From contig CP136066.1 of NCBI GenBank assembly GCA_032622095.1, positions 9,015,784-9,079,783 of the forward strand: DNA of 64,000 bases, read 5' to 3'. Of the stretch, positions 20,736 to 32,100 are shown in pieces (within the stretch, counting starts at the first letter, position 1; every line of letters starts with the position of its first letter). The notes below the pieces were generated by a model. That model saw only the letters and a list, made by a program, of their open reading frames with translations, ran no database searches and was not told where the DNA came from. Both the position numbers and the translations under genes were made by a program. The stretch comes from Siphonodentalium dalli. Lineage: Eukaryota > Mollusca > Scaphopoda > Gadilida > Siphonodentaliidae.

Positions 20736-21075
20736 ACAGAATATAGATAGATAGATATATAGATAGATCTTTATTGCGCGACCACAAACAAATACATTTG
20801 GGTATGGCAATATACATGTACATGTACACATACAGAAAATAAGGAAAACAAACATATAACATGGTATGGTAATCAATGGGTAATATACAAGCATAAATTC
20901 TGAAATATAAAGTTCTTGTGTAGCATTGGCCCGTTATTGTCACATTATTCGCGTCTTAAATAAGAAGCTGTCTGAATAAAATTAATGAGGGCCCTATTAC
21001 AAAGTCGATCATCAACTGCAATTTGTTGTAATTTGTTCCATTGTTTCATATAGTAATATCCGTTGGATATTACTA
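20736..21075 (-). mobile_element. 3' end of a retroelement on the minus strand with (GATA)n-type tail
   Basis: On the minus strand a short frame (KQWNKLQQIAVDDRLCNRAL, then INFIQTASYLRRE and a stop, about 21073-20957) is followed by an untranslated stretch of about 190 bp, an AATAAAGATC signal (about 20766-20775) and a TCTA repeat tail (20738-20765). A terminal ORF end, AATAAA-like motif and simple-repeat tail fit a LINE/SINE 3' end. The family is not determined. Confidence 0.5.
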
Positions 21076-21103
21076 TATGAAACAATGGAACAAATTACAA
21101 CAA
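21023..21103. repeat. Perfect 39-bp inverted repeat with 3-base loop
   Basis: Arms 21023-21061 and 21065-21103 (TTGTTGTAATTTGTTCCATT ... ATATCC and its inverse) are perfectly complementary. The left arm belongs to the retroelement end and the right arm abuts the inverted dispersed repeat at 21104. Confidence 0.92.
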
Positions 21104-21372
21104 GGGGCATGTTATAACTCAAAACTATCACCAAGTATTCATAGTAATAATTTTGATGCCCATGAAAAACGTAAGATTCCCTGGCACTAAACCTACAAAA
21201 TAAGTCTGTTAAAGAATATAAGAAAAAATTATTAAAATTGTAAAAAAATGTAAAAAATAATAACAAATGATGAAAAATTGTTAGGCCTATGGTCGACTCT
21301 CATGTATAAGAGAATGCATTGGCACAGGGTATATGGGCTGATACAAAAATCGGACCTGGCACTGAAAGGGTT
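21104..21372 (-). mobile_element. Dispersed repeat carrying the palindromic hairpin (copy B, inverted)
   Basis: Reverse complement of copy A at 13455-13750, with the same order of blocks. In this copy the hairpin has lost most of one arm (about 21284-21328). Confidence 0.75.
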
Positions 21373-21440
21373 CATGGACTAACGCATGGATACTGCGAAT
21401 TAAAAGACTTCTTGTTTCCAAATATCCAGCTCTGCACTTC

Positions 21441-21730
21441 AATTAACACTAACTAAACTAACCTTCCCCAAATGTTGATGTCACCACTACTCTCACCACC
21501 ATCACCTGTAGGAACATTGAAAAATGATTTACTTATATATACATATAATTGAAAAAACAACAATTTTTCCTCATATGTGAGTGAATGCTGAAGTGAAAAA
21601 TTGTGATTATTGTGAAAAGTGTGTATATTTTGAAATTTAAAATGGGTATCCGTTCAATGTCGGCTATTCCTTACACTATTATGTACATATTACATACCTA
21701 TACCGGTTTCGACATATCTTTAACTTTTCA
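21441..21730. repeat. Diverged duplicated segment, copy 1
   Basis: Matches 22488-22735 in order: AACTAAACTAACCTTC, CACCTGTAGG, GTGAGTGAATGCTGA.GTGAA and ACCGGTTTCGACA. On the minus strand both copies contain an exon-like block between a CCTACAG acceptor and a GTTAGT donor. Here that block is 43 bp (21463-21505), which is out of phase. Confidence 0.6.
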
Positions 21731-21759
21731 AAAGCTTACCGTAAACGTTATAAATAATC

Positions 21760-22487
21760 AACAATTAACATATCTAGAGAATTCGTAATGAATAACCACA
21801 TGCCCAATGTGGGCAAGGAGAATATTTCTGACGTAATTTACGTCATTTTGGATTTGTGGGCCAGAATCCAGACCAGATTGCACAATCCACGACAAGTCTT
21901 TTCATGTCGTCTCCATCAGGACCCCTGCCTGATTGTACATACATTATTCTTAGCGTTATAAAAGCGTTTATCGCTGACAAAAGGACAATTTGAAGCACAA
22001 CATGTGCAGTTGCTCCACTGCGTTTCACGTATGATTCATATTATCACTAATGAGCACCCGGCGACTTATGTTGACATATTCTTTCTGCTTCATTTTATTT
22101 GCATTATAAAATAGAGTTAGTTGATTCATTGTATTACAATCAGGACAAACGTTAATTTTGCATTTAAAATCTTGTGAATAATTACCAATAGTGAGTTTAG
22201 TGATATGGTTCGTGAATGCAGGCCTTGGTCGAATACATTTAGTCGTTTTTTTAAGATTGCTGCATATTTTTGGAAAGACGTTTTGAGGAAATTTGTCTGA
22301 ATTTTATGCGTGCTTTTATTTCTTTCATTCAACCCGATGACCTGCTATATTATTGTGGTTTTTATATATAATAAAGTTGTTGTTTCTTTCATTCTATATG
22401 ATGACCTGGTGTTCAAATTTTGGGTTTTTATAAATAATAAAGTTGTTGTTAAACGACTTGGGTATTTTGACAAATGTCCATTCGTCC
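21760..22487. other. Spacer; minus-strand coding relic possible
   Basis: A minus-strand reading at about 22110-22215 gives IGNYSQDFKCKINVCPDCNT, which looks like decayed coding sequence with a Cys-x2-Cys, but frames shift. An imperfect direct repeat (TTTTATA.ATAATAAAGTTGTTGTT) lies at about 22360-22450. No intact gene is seen. Confidence 0.3.
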
Positions 22488-22735
22488 ATTAACACAAACT
22501 AAACTAACCTTCGTCTGAGCTACTGTCACCAACTGTCTCAACACTGTCACCTGTAGGCACATTGAAAATGGTTTATTGATATATATAATTAAAAAAGAAC
22601 AAATTGTCATCCTAGGTGAGTGAATGCTGACGTGAAGAATTGAATGTTTTGAAAATTAAAAGGGGCATCCCTCCATTGTCGACTATTCCTACACCATTAT
22701 GTACATAGCTATACCGGTTTCGACACATTAAGTAC
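22488..22735. repeat. Diverged duplicated segment, copy 2, with a possible 42-bp minus-strand exon
   Basis: Homologous to 21441-21730. The candidate exon 22509-22550 (minus) has acceptor CTACAG and donor GTTAGT. It is phase 1-1 like the EGF exons and would encode an acidic Ser-rich linker (DSVETVGDSSSDE). Splicing to the EGF gene is only a possibility. Confidence 0.35.
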
Positions 22736-22742
22736 ATACCGT

Positions 22743-23124
22743 TACCCTGTGCCAATGCATTCTCTTATATATGCGAGTCGACCATAGGTCGCCTCGCATA
22801 TATAAGAGAATGCATTGGCCTAACAATTTTTTACAATTTTAATAATTTTTTCTTGTATTCTTTAACAGTTTTATAATTTCACCCATACCGGTTTCGACAC
22901 ATTATGTACATAGCTATACCGGTTTCGACACATTATGTACATACCTATACCGGTTTCGACACATTATGTACATACCGATACCCTGTGCCAATGCATTCTC
23001 TTATATATGCGAGTCGACCATAGGTCGCCTCGCATATATAAGAGAATGCATTGGCCTAACAATTTTTTACAATTTTAATAATTTTTTCTTGTATTCTTTA
23101 ACAATTTTATAATTTCACCCATAC
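22743..23124. repeat. Tandem pair of palindrome-bearing segments of about 145 bp with 30-bp satellites between
   Basis: Two copies of the hairpin (22751-22819 and 22987-23055), each followed by the same AT-rich tail (TTACAATTTTAATAATTTTT then CTTGTATTCTTTAAC). Between them ACCGGTTTCGACACATTATG + TACATA repeats three times (about 22888-22978). A third, hairpin-less copy of the segment lies at 38687-38776, on the other side of the large tandem units. Confidence 0.8.
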
Positions 23125-23151
23125 AGAGCCCCAGACAAACATGAGCAGACG

Positions 23152-23394
23152 TATATATAGAGATTGGGAAATAAAATAACACCGGTAAGACCTATTAAAC
23201 TATATTTATATACATATGTATATATAGAGATTAGGAAAAAATAACACCGGTAAGACTTATTAAACTATATTTATATACATATGTATATATAGAGATTAGG
23301 AAATAAAATAACACCGGTAAGACCTATTAAACTATATTTATATACATATGTATATATAGAGATTAGGAAATAAAATAACACCAGTAAGACCTAT
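23152..23394. repeat. Short satellite of about 63-67 bp, about four units
   Basis: Unit TATATAGAGATTAGGAAATA + AAATAACACCGGTAAGACC + TATTAAACTATATTTATATACATATG, in tandem. The last, partial unit forms the left edge of every 3.59-kb repeat (also at 26938 and 30530). Confidence 0.85.
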
Positions 23395-24902
23395 TCAATT
23401 TTTTCTTCACAAGCTGTAAATCGTAGTCTTCATCTGGTTACAGAGACTTGAATAATGAATACAATTTAGCAATACAAGATACAGTCAGCTTATCCTAGTT
23501 TGACTTGTCAAAAAGCCTTCTGGCCGTTAGCCAGCATTTAATTTAACTTTTTACTGTCATCCCTGGATGCTAGGTGTGATTTTCGCTAACCCTACATGAT
23601 GTGTTACCTGGTCAGACACCCACTTACCTCTTATTGGTTACCAATAAAACAAATGCAAGCGCCGAAAAGCGGTGGTCTGTTGCTTAAACACTCCATCACC
23701 GAGTACATAACTGACGACGATTCCAGTGATATTTTGTTATTATTACTACAGACCTACACTTATACTCACATATATACAACTGCTTACTCGTGTACATGAC
23801 TCAAAATTTCAAAATTAACCCTTTCGATGCCTCGCGGCCTACACATACGTTCTGAATTTTTAAATTGGTAAAACCCAACTATGTACCACGGTCCCATCTT
23901 TACTGAAACTACCGGTATGGGACAATCATGAAACTTTAAAGTTTTAACTTCATACGTATATGCATTTTCTTCATGATGGTGCATGATTCTACGATACTGG
24001 TACGCATATGCTTGTCATATAGTACACTTATATTTTCCAAATTTCAAAACACCAAGCATACTTCTGTTATGCTCCTGTTTTTCATTTATCTGACTACCAA
24101 ATTGTCCAAGTGGCGCTTCGGAATGTGTACCTAGATTTTATATACCCTTGTCCATGTTACCAAGACAGGTTTACCCCTGTATTATGCGGTGTTCCCAGCC
24201 CCCTGGATCTATATATCTTTACAACAAATGCAAATACAAAAAGGTTTATACACAGAGATGTCATATTCGGGCGGTTTCGCAGGAGTTCAACATCTCCCGT
24301 TTAACGACCCATAATCATCACCGCGAATCGTATTATAGTATTTACAAATAAATTCCCATCTGCTATCTATATATTTTTCTATGTTTTGTTAACAATTTGT
24401 AAAGCCACTGAGCCGACCGGCCGTCATTCTCATCTGGCTAAGTTTGTGCCATTATAGAGTGCCAGGTACCGTGGCCTATGTACCATGTCTTATCAACTTC
24501 TAACGACACACCCCCATACCAATAATTGCTAAACCATGGGTACAGCATTGGATGGGATTATTTTCAATGAAAACGTTCGAATCGTCTGTTCTAATGCCAA
24601 TCGTTCGATTTTCTCGTGACGGCTCCGGTAAATAAGACAATACCCCGGTTTTATTGTTACGTTAATACTGTTTGAAAATTTATCACCAAGGGATCTTTAC
24701 AATTCCAAAGCTCTTCCAATTAACGTATAACCTACGGAGCGTGCATTCTAATGTCGATCATTAGATTTTTCCATGACGGCTGAGGCAAAGTAAACCCCGA
24801 CCTAAGATGGTTGTGACGTTGTGTGAATAATAGTGTTTGCAAGCGTATGGTCGATGGAGGTAATTAATTCCTTCAGGGCATTATGTATAATGCCAAAAGT
24901 TA

Positions 24903-25984
24903 TTGTTATCCTCCTCCCTATTTTCCACCATTCTGATTGGTCCATGTCCTGTCACGTGCCGAGAGACAAATCACACTGTCGCCCGCTGACCCGGGGGACA
25001 TTGTTTTTGTCGCCCGCCTGATGTTATATTGCACGAATATTTCCAAACACACACTGTAGTAACTCATCTATTTCACATCACTACGAAGTATTAAAAAAAA
25101 CATAGATCTTATATACCCCACGGATTCGCAAAACACACCAGTTGTGGTGTTTGCTAATTTGCATATATTTAGTGAACACTAATATTCGAACTTTTAAGTT
25201 GATACTTTTATCTGACAAGCGTTATTATTTACTTTTTACATCGAAACATCTCGGTGATTCAATTTGTTCATGTCGACATTATGATGCAAGATTGAAAGAG
25301 TTGATCCCTTGAGGTTGGTTGGTTATAAATGTTTGTTGGTAGACAACGTACTGCATACGTTTGTCGCGAATGGCTGGTAATGTACGCTTATCCATGATAT
25401 CAGACCGCTCCGCGATGTCTACAATGTGATCATAGAAGTATTTTGAGCACTGACACATATGCATGTGCATTAATGAAATTGACAACTTCCCAATAGCTTT
25501 CGGGGAAGACCGTTATGAAATGAACATCGCGAGTAAATTGCGCACACAAGACGACATTGAATATGCCACATTGCAAAAGACGAGAACATACCTATATGGC
25601 TTATTGGTTTACATTGCATGGACCGATATTGACGATTTACCAACCAAATTGATCGTAAATAAATGCTGATTATCAAACGCGTAACGGCTTGACTGTCGGT
25701 TATGGAACAGCAATCATATAGGACGATAAGTAATTACAGAAAATATACATAATCTGGAAAGAAAGCACTCGTGACTTAGTGCGACATCGTGAGGGTGGAT
25801 GGCAAGGATTTCTGTGGTATAATCGGATAACAAAACAGTTGTCGCCCTTCTTCTCTGGAGACATCGAGATTTGTCACCCGCTCGAGAACGGAATGTCTCC
25901 CTCGGAGCTTCGCTCCTCGGGAGACATTCCGTTCTCGAGCGGGTGACAAATCTCAATGTCTCCCTCGACAACGGGCGACAACTG
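24903..25984. mobile_element. Internal element of about 1.08 kb with terminal hairpin (unit copy 1; also in copies 2-4)
   Basis: Comparison with the 655-bp units shows that TATAATGCCAAATGTCAG has been split here by about 1.08 kb running from ATTGTTATCCTCCTCC to CGACAACTGTAT. TATAATG is present on both sides. The right end holds a hairpin (25866-25954). Motifs TGTCGCCCG / CGGGCGACA occur near both ends. A 68-residue plus frame at 25463-25669 is conserved among copies only because the copies are recent. Superfamily unknown. Equivalent positions: 28495-29576, 32087-33169, 36250-37338. Confidence 0.6.
25866..25954. repeat. Long perfect hairpin (copies also at 29458-29546, 33051-33139, 37216-37304)
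   Basis: Arms GAGATTTGTCACCCGCTCGA + GAACGGAATGTCTCCC and inverse, about 36-40 bp, around the centre AGCTTCGCT. Copy 3 has one mismatch near the loop (CTCCATCGG). Confidence 0.92.
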
Positions 25985-26034
25985 TATAATGTCAGTCGGT
26001 GTGTGACGTTGATTTTCATCAATGGTGTACTTAC

Positions 26035-26148
26035 TGGTGTCGCATCCTGTATCCGAACTTCCGCTCGAAGACCAGCCGTCCATACATTCGCACACACCAG
26101 TCGTTGTATTACAAAAACCATGATCACAAACCACTGTGTCGCATACAT
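26035..26148 (-). CDS. EGF exon E1 (large-unit type)
   Basis: Six cysteines (C3, C8, C13, C20, C22, C36), Phe at position 12. Residues 14-16 Asn-Thr-Thr form an N-glycosylation sequon. Acceptor GTCTAG, donor GTAAGT. Loop GWSSSGSSDTGC. Confidence 0.85.
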
Positions 26149-29100
26149 CTAGACGAGTGAATGATTAAGAATATTGGATGGGATTCCTTCTACGAAAACA
26201 ATGGGGATCAATGCTTATCGACAATACTTTTATGACTCATATGTACAGTACGATTCAAAAGTAGTGGTATATTAAGCGCCCAATTGCTTTTAAGCACACC
26301 GCTTCCGATATTATTGCAATATTTTGCGCTTAATATCGCAATATTACGCGCTTGATAATTGCGATATCGCGCGCTTAATATTGCGACATCTTGCACTCAA
26401 AATTGTGACAATTAAAGCAAATTATTGCTTCTGTTGTATTGTTTGGCATAAATAAAGACAATGTTTTAGATTTGTATATAATTATATTTGTAAATGCTAT
26501 ATGTACACTATATGCACACTATATTCACAGTAGTTATCTAACATTAAAGGTACTCAATCCGTAAAGAGGGTCCCCATCTCAACAGATTCCAACAACAACA
26601 ATCCGATCAGATGGTCCTATATTACTATTTATTTGGCTTTGGGGGTAAAAAATATTTGATTCGAGTCGAGGAACCCATCAAACAAAGCTCAGAGTTATTA
26701 GATATTTATTTTTGAAATTTGTTAATAGCTCGAGATGAGTACTAATAACTGCCATCAATTTGGTAACCTGCTCGAGATTTTACGCCAAAACTCTATTCAA
26801 ACAGACAAGGATGGATAACTCTATAATCAAGTGGTAATAATAACGAAATTTTTACTGTCTTCTGGGCCAGAAAGAATTCCCGATAATGAAAAATAATAGA
26901 TTTCTAAAATCGATATCTAACAAATCTGAGCTTTGATATATGTATATATAGAGATTAGGAAATAAAATAACACCGGTAAGACCTATTCAATTTTTTCTTC
27001 ACAAGCTATAAATCGTAGTCTTCATCTGGTTACAGAGACTTGAATAATGAATACAATTTAGCAATACAAGATACAGTCAGCCTATCCTAGTTTGACTTGT
27101 CAAAAAGCCTTCTGGCCGTTAGCCAGCATTTAATTTAACTTTTTACTGTCATCCCTGGATGCTAGGTGTGATTTTCGCTAACCCTACATGATGTGTTACC
27201 TGGTCAGACACCCACTTACCTCTTATTGGTTACCAATAAAACAAATGCAAGCGCCGAAAAGCGGTGGTCTGTTGCTTAAACACTCCATCACCGAGTACAT
27301 AACTGACGACGATTCCAGTGATATTTTGTTATTATTACTACAGACCTACACTTATACTCACATATATACAACTGCTTACTCGTGTACATGACTCAAAATT
27401 TCAAAATTAACCCTTTCGATGCCTCGCGGCCTACACATACGTTCTGAATTTTTAAATTGGTAAAACCCAACTATGTACCACGGTCCCATCTTTACTGAAA
27501 CTACCGGTATGGGACAATCATGAAACTTTAAAGTTTTAACTTCATACGTATATGCATTTTCTTCATGATGGTGCATGATTCTACGATACTGGTACGCATA
27601 TGCTTGTCATATAGTACACTTATATTTTCCAAATTTCAAAACACCAAGCATACTTCTGTTATGCTCCTGTTTTTCATTTATCTGACTACCAAATTGTCCA
27701 AGTGGCGCTTCGGAATGTGTACCTAGATTTTATATACCCTTGTCCATGTTACCAAGACAGGTTTATCCCTGTATTATGCGGTGTTCCCAGCCCCCTGGAT
27801 CTATATATCTTTACAACAGATGCAAATACAAAACGGTTTATACACAGAGATGTCATATTCGGGCGGTTTCGCAGGAGTTCAACATCTCCCGTTTAACGAC
27901 CCATAATCATCACCGCGAATCGTATTATAGTATTTACAAATAAATTCCCATCTGCTATCTATATATTTTTCTATGTTTTGTTAACAATTTGTAAAGCCAC
28001 TGAGCCGACCGGCCGTCATTCTCATCTGGCTAAGTTTGTGCCATTATAGAGTGCCAGGTACCGTGGCCTATGTACCATGTCTTATCAACTGCTAACGACA
28101 CACCCCCATACCAATAATTGCTAAACCATGGGTACAGCATTGGATGGGATTATTTTCAATGAAAACGTTTGAATCGTCTGTTCTAATGCCAATCGTTCGA
28201 TTTTCTCGTGACGGCTCCGGTAAATAAGACAATACCCCGGTTTTATTGTTACGTTAATACTGTTTGAAAATTTATCACCAAGGGATCTTTACAATTCCAA
28301 AGCTCTTCCAATTAACGTATAACCTACGGAGCGTGCATTCTAATGTCGATCATTAGATTTTTCCATGACGGCTGAGGCAAAGTAAACCCCGACCTAAGAT
28401 GGTTGTGACGTTGTGTGAATAATAGTGTTTGCAAGCGTATGGTCGATGGAGGTAATTAATTCCTTCAGGGCATTATGTATAATGCCAAAAGTTATTGTTA
28501 TCCTCCTCCCTATTTTCCACCATTCTGATTGGTCCATGTCCTGTCACGTGCCGAGAGACAAATCACACTGTCGCCCGCTGACCCGGGGGACATTGTTTTT
28601 GTCGCCCGCCTGATGTTATATTGCACGAATATTTCCAAACACACACTGTAGTAACTCATCTATTTCACATCACTACGAAGTATTAAAAAAAACATAGATC
28701 TTATATACCCCACGGATTCGCAAAACACACCAGTTGTGGTGTTTGCTAATTTGCATATATTTAGTGAACACTAATATTCGAACTTTTAAGTTGATACTTT
28801 TATCTGACAAGCGTTATTATTTACTTTTTACATCGAAACATCTCGGTGATTCAATTTGTTCATGTCGACATTATGATGCAAGATTGAAAGAGTTGATCCC
28901 TTGAGGTTGGTTGGTTATAAATGTTTGTTGGTAGACAACGTACTGCATACGTTTGTCGCGAATGGCTGGTAATGTACGCTTATCCATGATATCAGACCGC
29001 TCCGCGATGTCTACAATGTGATCATAGAAGTATTTTGAGCACTGACACATATGCATGTGCATTAATGAAATTGACAACTTCCCAATAGCTTTCGGGGAAG

Positions 29101-32100
29101 ACCGTTATGAAATGAACATCGCGAGTAAATTGCGCACACAAGACGACATTGAATATGCCACATTGCAAAAGACGAGAACATACCTATATGGCTTATTGGT
29201 TTACATTGCATGGACCGATATTGACGATTTACCAACCAAATTGATCGTAAATAAATGCTGATTATCAAACGCGTAACGGCTTGACTGTCGGTTATGGAAC
29301 AGCAATCATATAGGACGATAAGTAATTACTGAAAATATACATAATCTGGAAAGAAAGCACTCGTGACTTAGTGCGACATCGTGAGGTTGGATGGCAAGGA
29401 TTTCTGTGGTATAATCGGATAACAAAACAGTTGTCGCCCTTCTTCTCTGGAGACATCGAGATTTGTCACCCGCTCGAGAACGGAATGTCTCCCTCGGAGC
29501 TTCGCTCCTCGGGAGACATTCCGTTCTCGAGCGGGTGACAAATCTCAATGTCTCCCTCGACAACGGGCGACAACTGTATAATGTCAGTCGGTGTGTGACG
29601 TTGATTTTCATCAATGGTGTACTTACTGGTGTCGCATCCTGTATCCGAACTTCCGCTCGAAGACCAGCCGTCCATACATTCGCACACACCAGTCGTTTTA
29701 TTACAAAAACCATGATCACAAACCACTGTGTCGCATACATCTAGACGAGTGAATGATTAAGAATATTGGATGGGATTCCTTCTACGAAAACAATGGGGAT
29801 CAATGCTTATCGACAATACTTTTATGACTCATATGTACAGTACGATTCAAAAGTAGTGGTATATTAAGCGCCCAATTGCTTTTAAGCACACCGCTTCCGA
29901 TATTATTGCAATATTTTGCGCTTAATATCGCAATATTACGCGCTTGATAATTGCGATATCGCGCGCTTAATATTGCGACATCTTGCACTCAAAATTGTGA
30001 CAATTAAAGCAAATTATTGCTTCTGTTGTATTGTTTGGCATAAATAAAGACAATGTTTTAGATTTGTATATAATTATATTTGTAAATGCTATATGTACAC
30101 TACATGCACACTATATTCACAGTAGTTATCTAACATTAAAGGTACTCAATCCGTAAAGAGGGTCCCCATCTCAACAGATTCCAACAACAACAATCCGATC
30201 AGATGGTCCTATATTACTATTTATTTGGCTTTGGGGGTAAAAAATATTTGATTCGAGTCGAGGAACCCATCAAACAAAGCTCAGAGTTATTAGATATTTA
30301 TTTTTGAAATTTGTTAATAGCTCGAGATGAGTACTAATAACTGCCATCAATTTGGTAACCTGCTCGAGAATTTACGCCAAAACTCTATTCAAACAGACAA
30401 GGATGGATAACTCTATAATCAAGTGGTAATAATAACGAAAATTTTACTGTCTTCTGGGCCAGAAAGAATTCCCGATAATGAAAAATAATAGATTTCTAAA
30501 ATCGATATCTAACAAATCTGAGCTTTGATATATGTATATATAGAGATTAGGAAATAAAATAACACCGGTAAGACCTATTCAATTTTTTCTTCACAAGCTG
30601 TAAATCGTAGTCTTCATCTGGTTACAGAGACTTGAATAATGAATACAATTTAGCAATACAAGATACAGTCAGCTTATCCTAGTTTGACTTGTCAAAAAGC
30701 CTTCTGGCCGTTAGCCAGCATTTAATTTAACTTTTTACTGTCATCCCTGGATGCTAGGTGTGATTTTCGCTAACCCTACATGATGTGTTACCTGGTCAGA
30801 CACCCACTTACCTCTTATTGGTTACCAATAAAACAAATGCAAGCGCCGAAAAGCGGTGGTCTGTTGCTTAAACACTCCATTACCGAGTACATAACTGACG
30901 ACGATTCCAGTGATATTTTGTTATTATTACTACAGACCTACACTTATACTCACATATATACAACTGCTTACTCGTGTACATGACTCAAAATTTCTAAATT
31001 AACCCTTTCGATGCCTCGCGGCCTACACATACGTTCTGAATTTTTAAATTGGTAAAACCCAACTATGTACCACGGTCCCATCTTTACTGAAACTACCGGT
31101 ATGGGACAATCATGAAACTTTAAAGTTTTAACTTCATACGTATATGCATTTTCTTCATGATGGTGCATGATTCTACGATACTGGTACGCATATGCTTGTC
31201 ATATAGTACACTTATATTTTCCAAATTTCATAACACCAAGCATACTTCTGTTATGCTCCTGTTTTTCATTTATCTGACTACCAAATTGTCCAAGTGGCGC
31301 TTCGGAATGTGTACCTAGATTTTATATACCCTTGTCCATGTTACCAAGACAGGTTTACCCCTGTATTATGCGGTGTTCCCAGCCCCCTGGATCTATATAT
31401 CTTTACAACAAATGCAAATACAAAAAGGTTTATACACAGAGATGTCATATTCGGGCGGTTTCGCAGGAGTTCAACATCTCCCGTTTAACGACCCATAATC
31501 ATCACCGCGAATCGTATTATAGTATTTACAAATAAATTCCCATCTGCTATCTATATATTTTTCTATGTTTTGTTAACAATTTGTAAAGCCACTGAGCCGA
31601 CCGGCCGTCATTCTCATCTGGCTAAGTTTGTGCCATTATAGAGTGCCAGGTACCGTGGCCTATGTACCATGTCTTATCAACTGCTAACGACACACCCCCA
31701 TACCAATAATTGCTAAACCATGGGTACAGCATTGGATGGGATTATTTTCAATGAAAACGTTCGAATCGTCTGTTCTAATGCCAATCGTTCGATTTTCTCG
31801 TGACGGCTCCGGTAAATAAGACAATACCCCGGTTTTATTGTTACGTTAATACTGTTTGAAAATTTATCACCAAGGGATCTTTACAATTCCAAAGCTCTTC
31901 CAATTAACGTATAACCTACGGAGCGTGCATTCTAATGTCGATCATTAGATTTTTCCATGACGGCTGAGGCAAAGTAAACCCCGACCTAAGATGGTTGTGA
32001 CGTTGTGTGAATAATAGTGTTTGCAAGCGTATGGTCGATGGAGGTAATTAATTCCTTCAGGGCATTATGTATAATGCCAAAAGTTATTGTTATCCTCCTC

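Larger units (their letters stand above)
23346..26937. repeat. 3,592-bp tandem unit, copy 1
   Basis: Repeats head to tail at a 3,592-bp step with very few differences from copies 2 and 3. In order: a partial AT satellite, about 1.2 kb of unique DNA, an intron segment related to the 655-bp units (about 24590-24900), an inserted element of about 1.08 kb ending in a hairpin (24903-25984), the EGF exon (26035-26148), an intron segment related to the small unit (26150-26235), and a truncated mariner-like MITE with an inner TTAA MITE. Confidence 0.93.

Noticed and set aside
25463-25669. 68-residue plus-strand ORF conserved in all large units
   Set aside because: Conservation is explained by recent duplication of whole units; no motif, and its antisense frame is equally conserved.
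25714-26148. 144-residue minus-strand ORF starting at each large-unit EGF exon
   Set aside because: It reads the exon in the wrong phase and continues into the intron and hairpin; the EGF frame with splice sites explains the sequence better.
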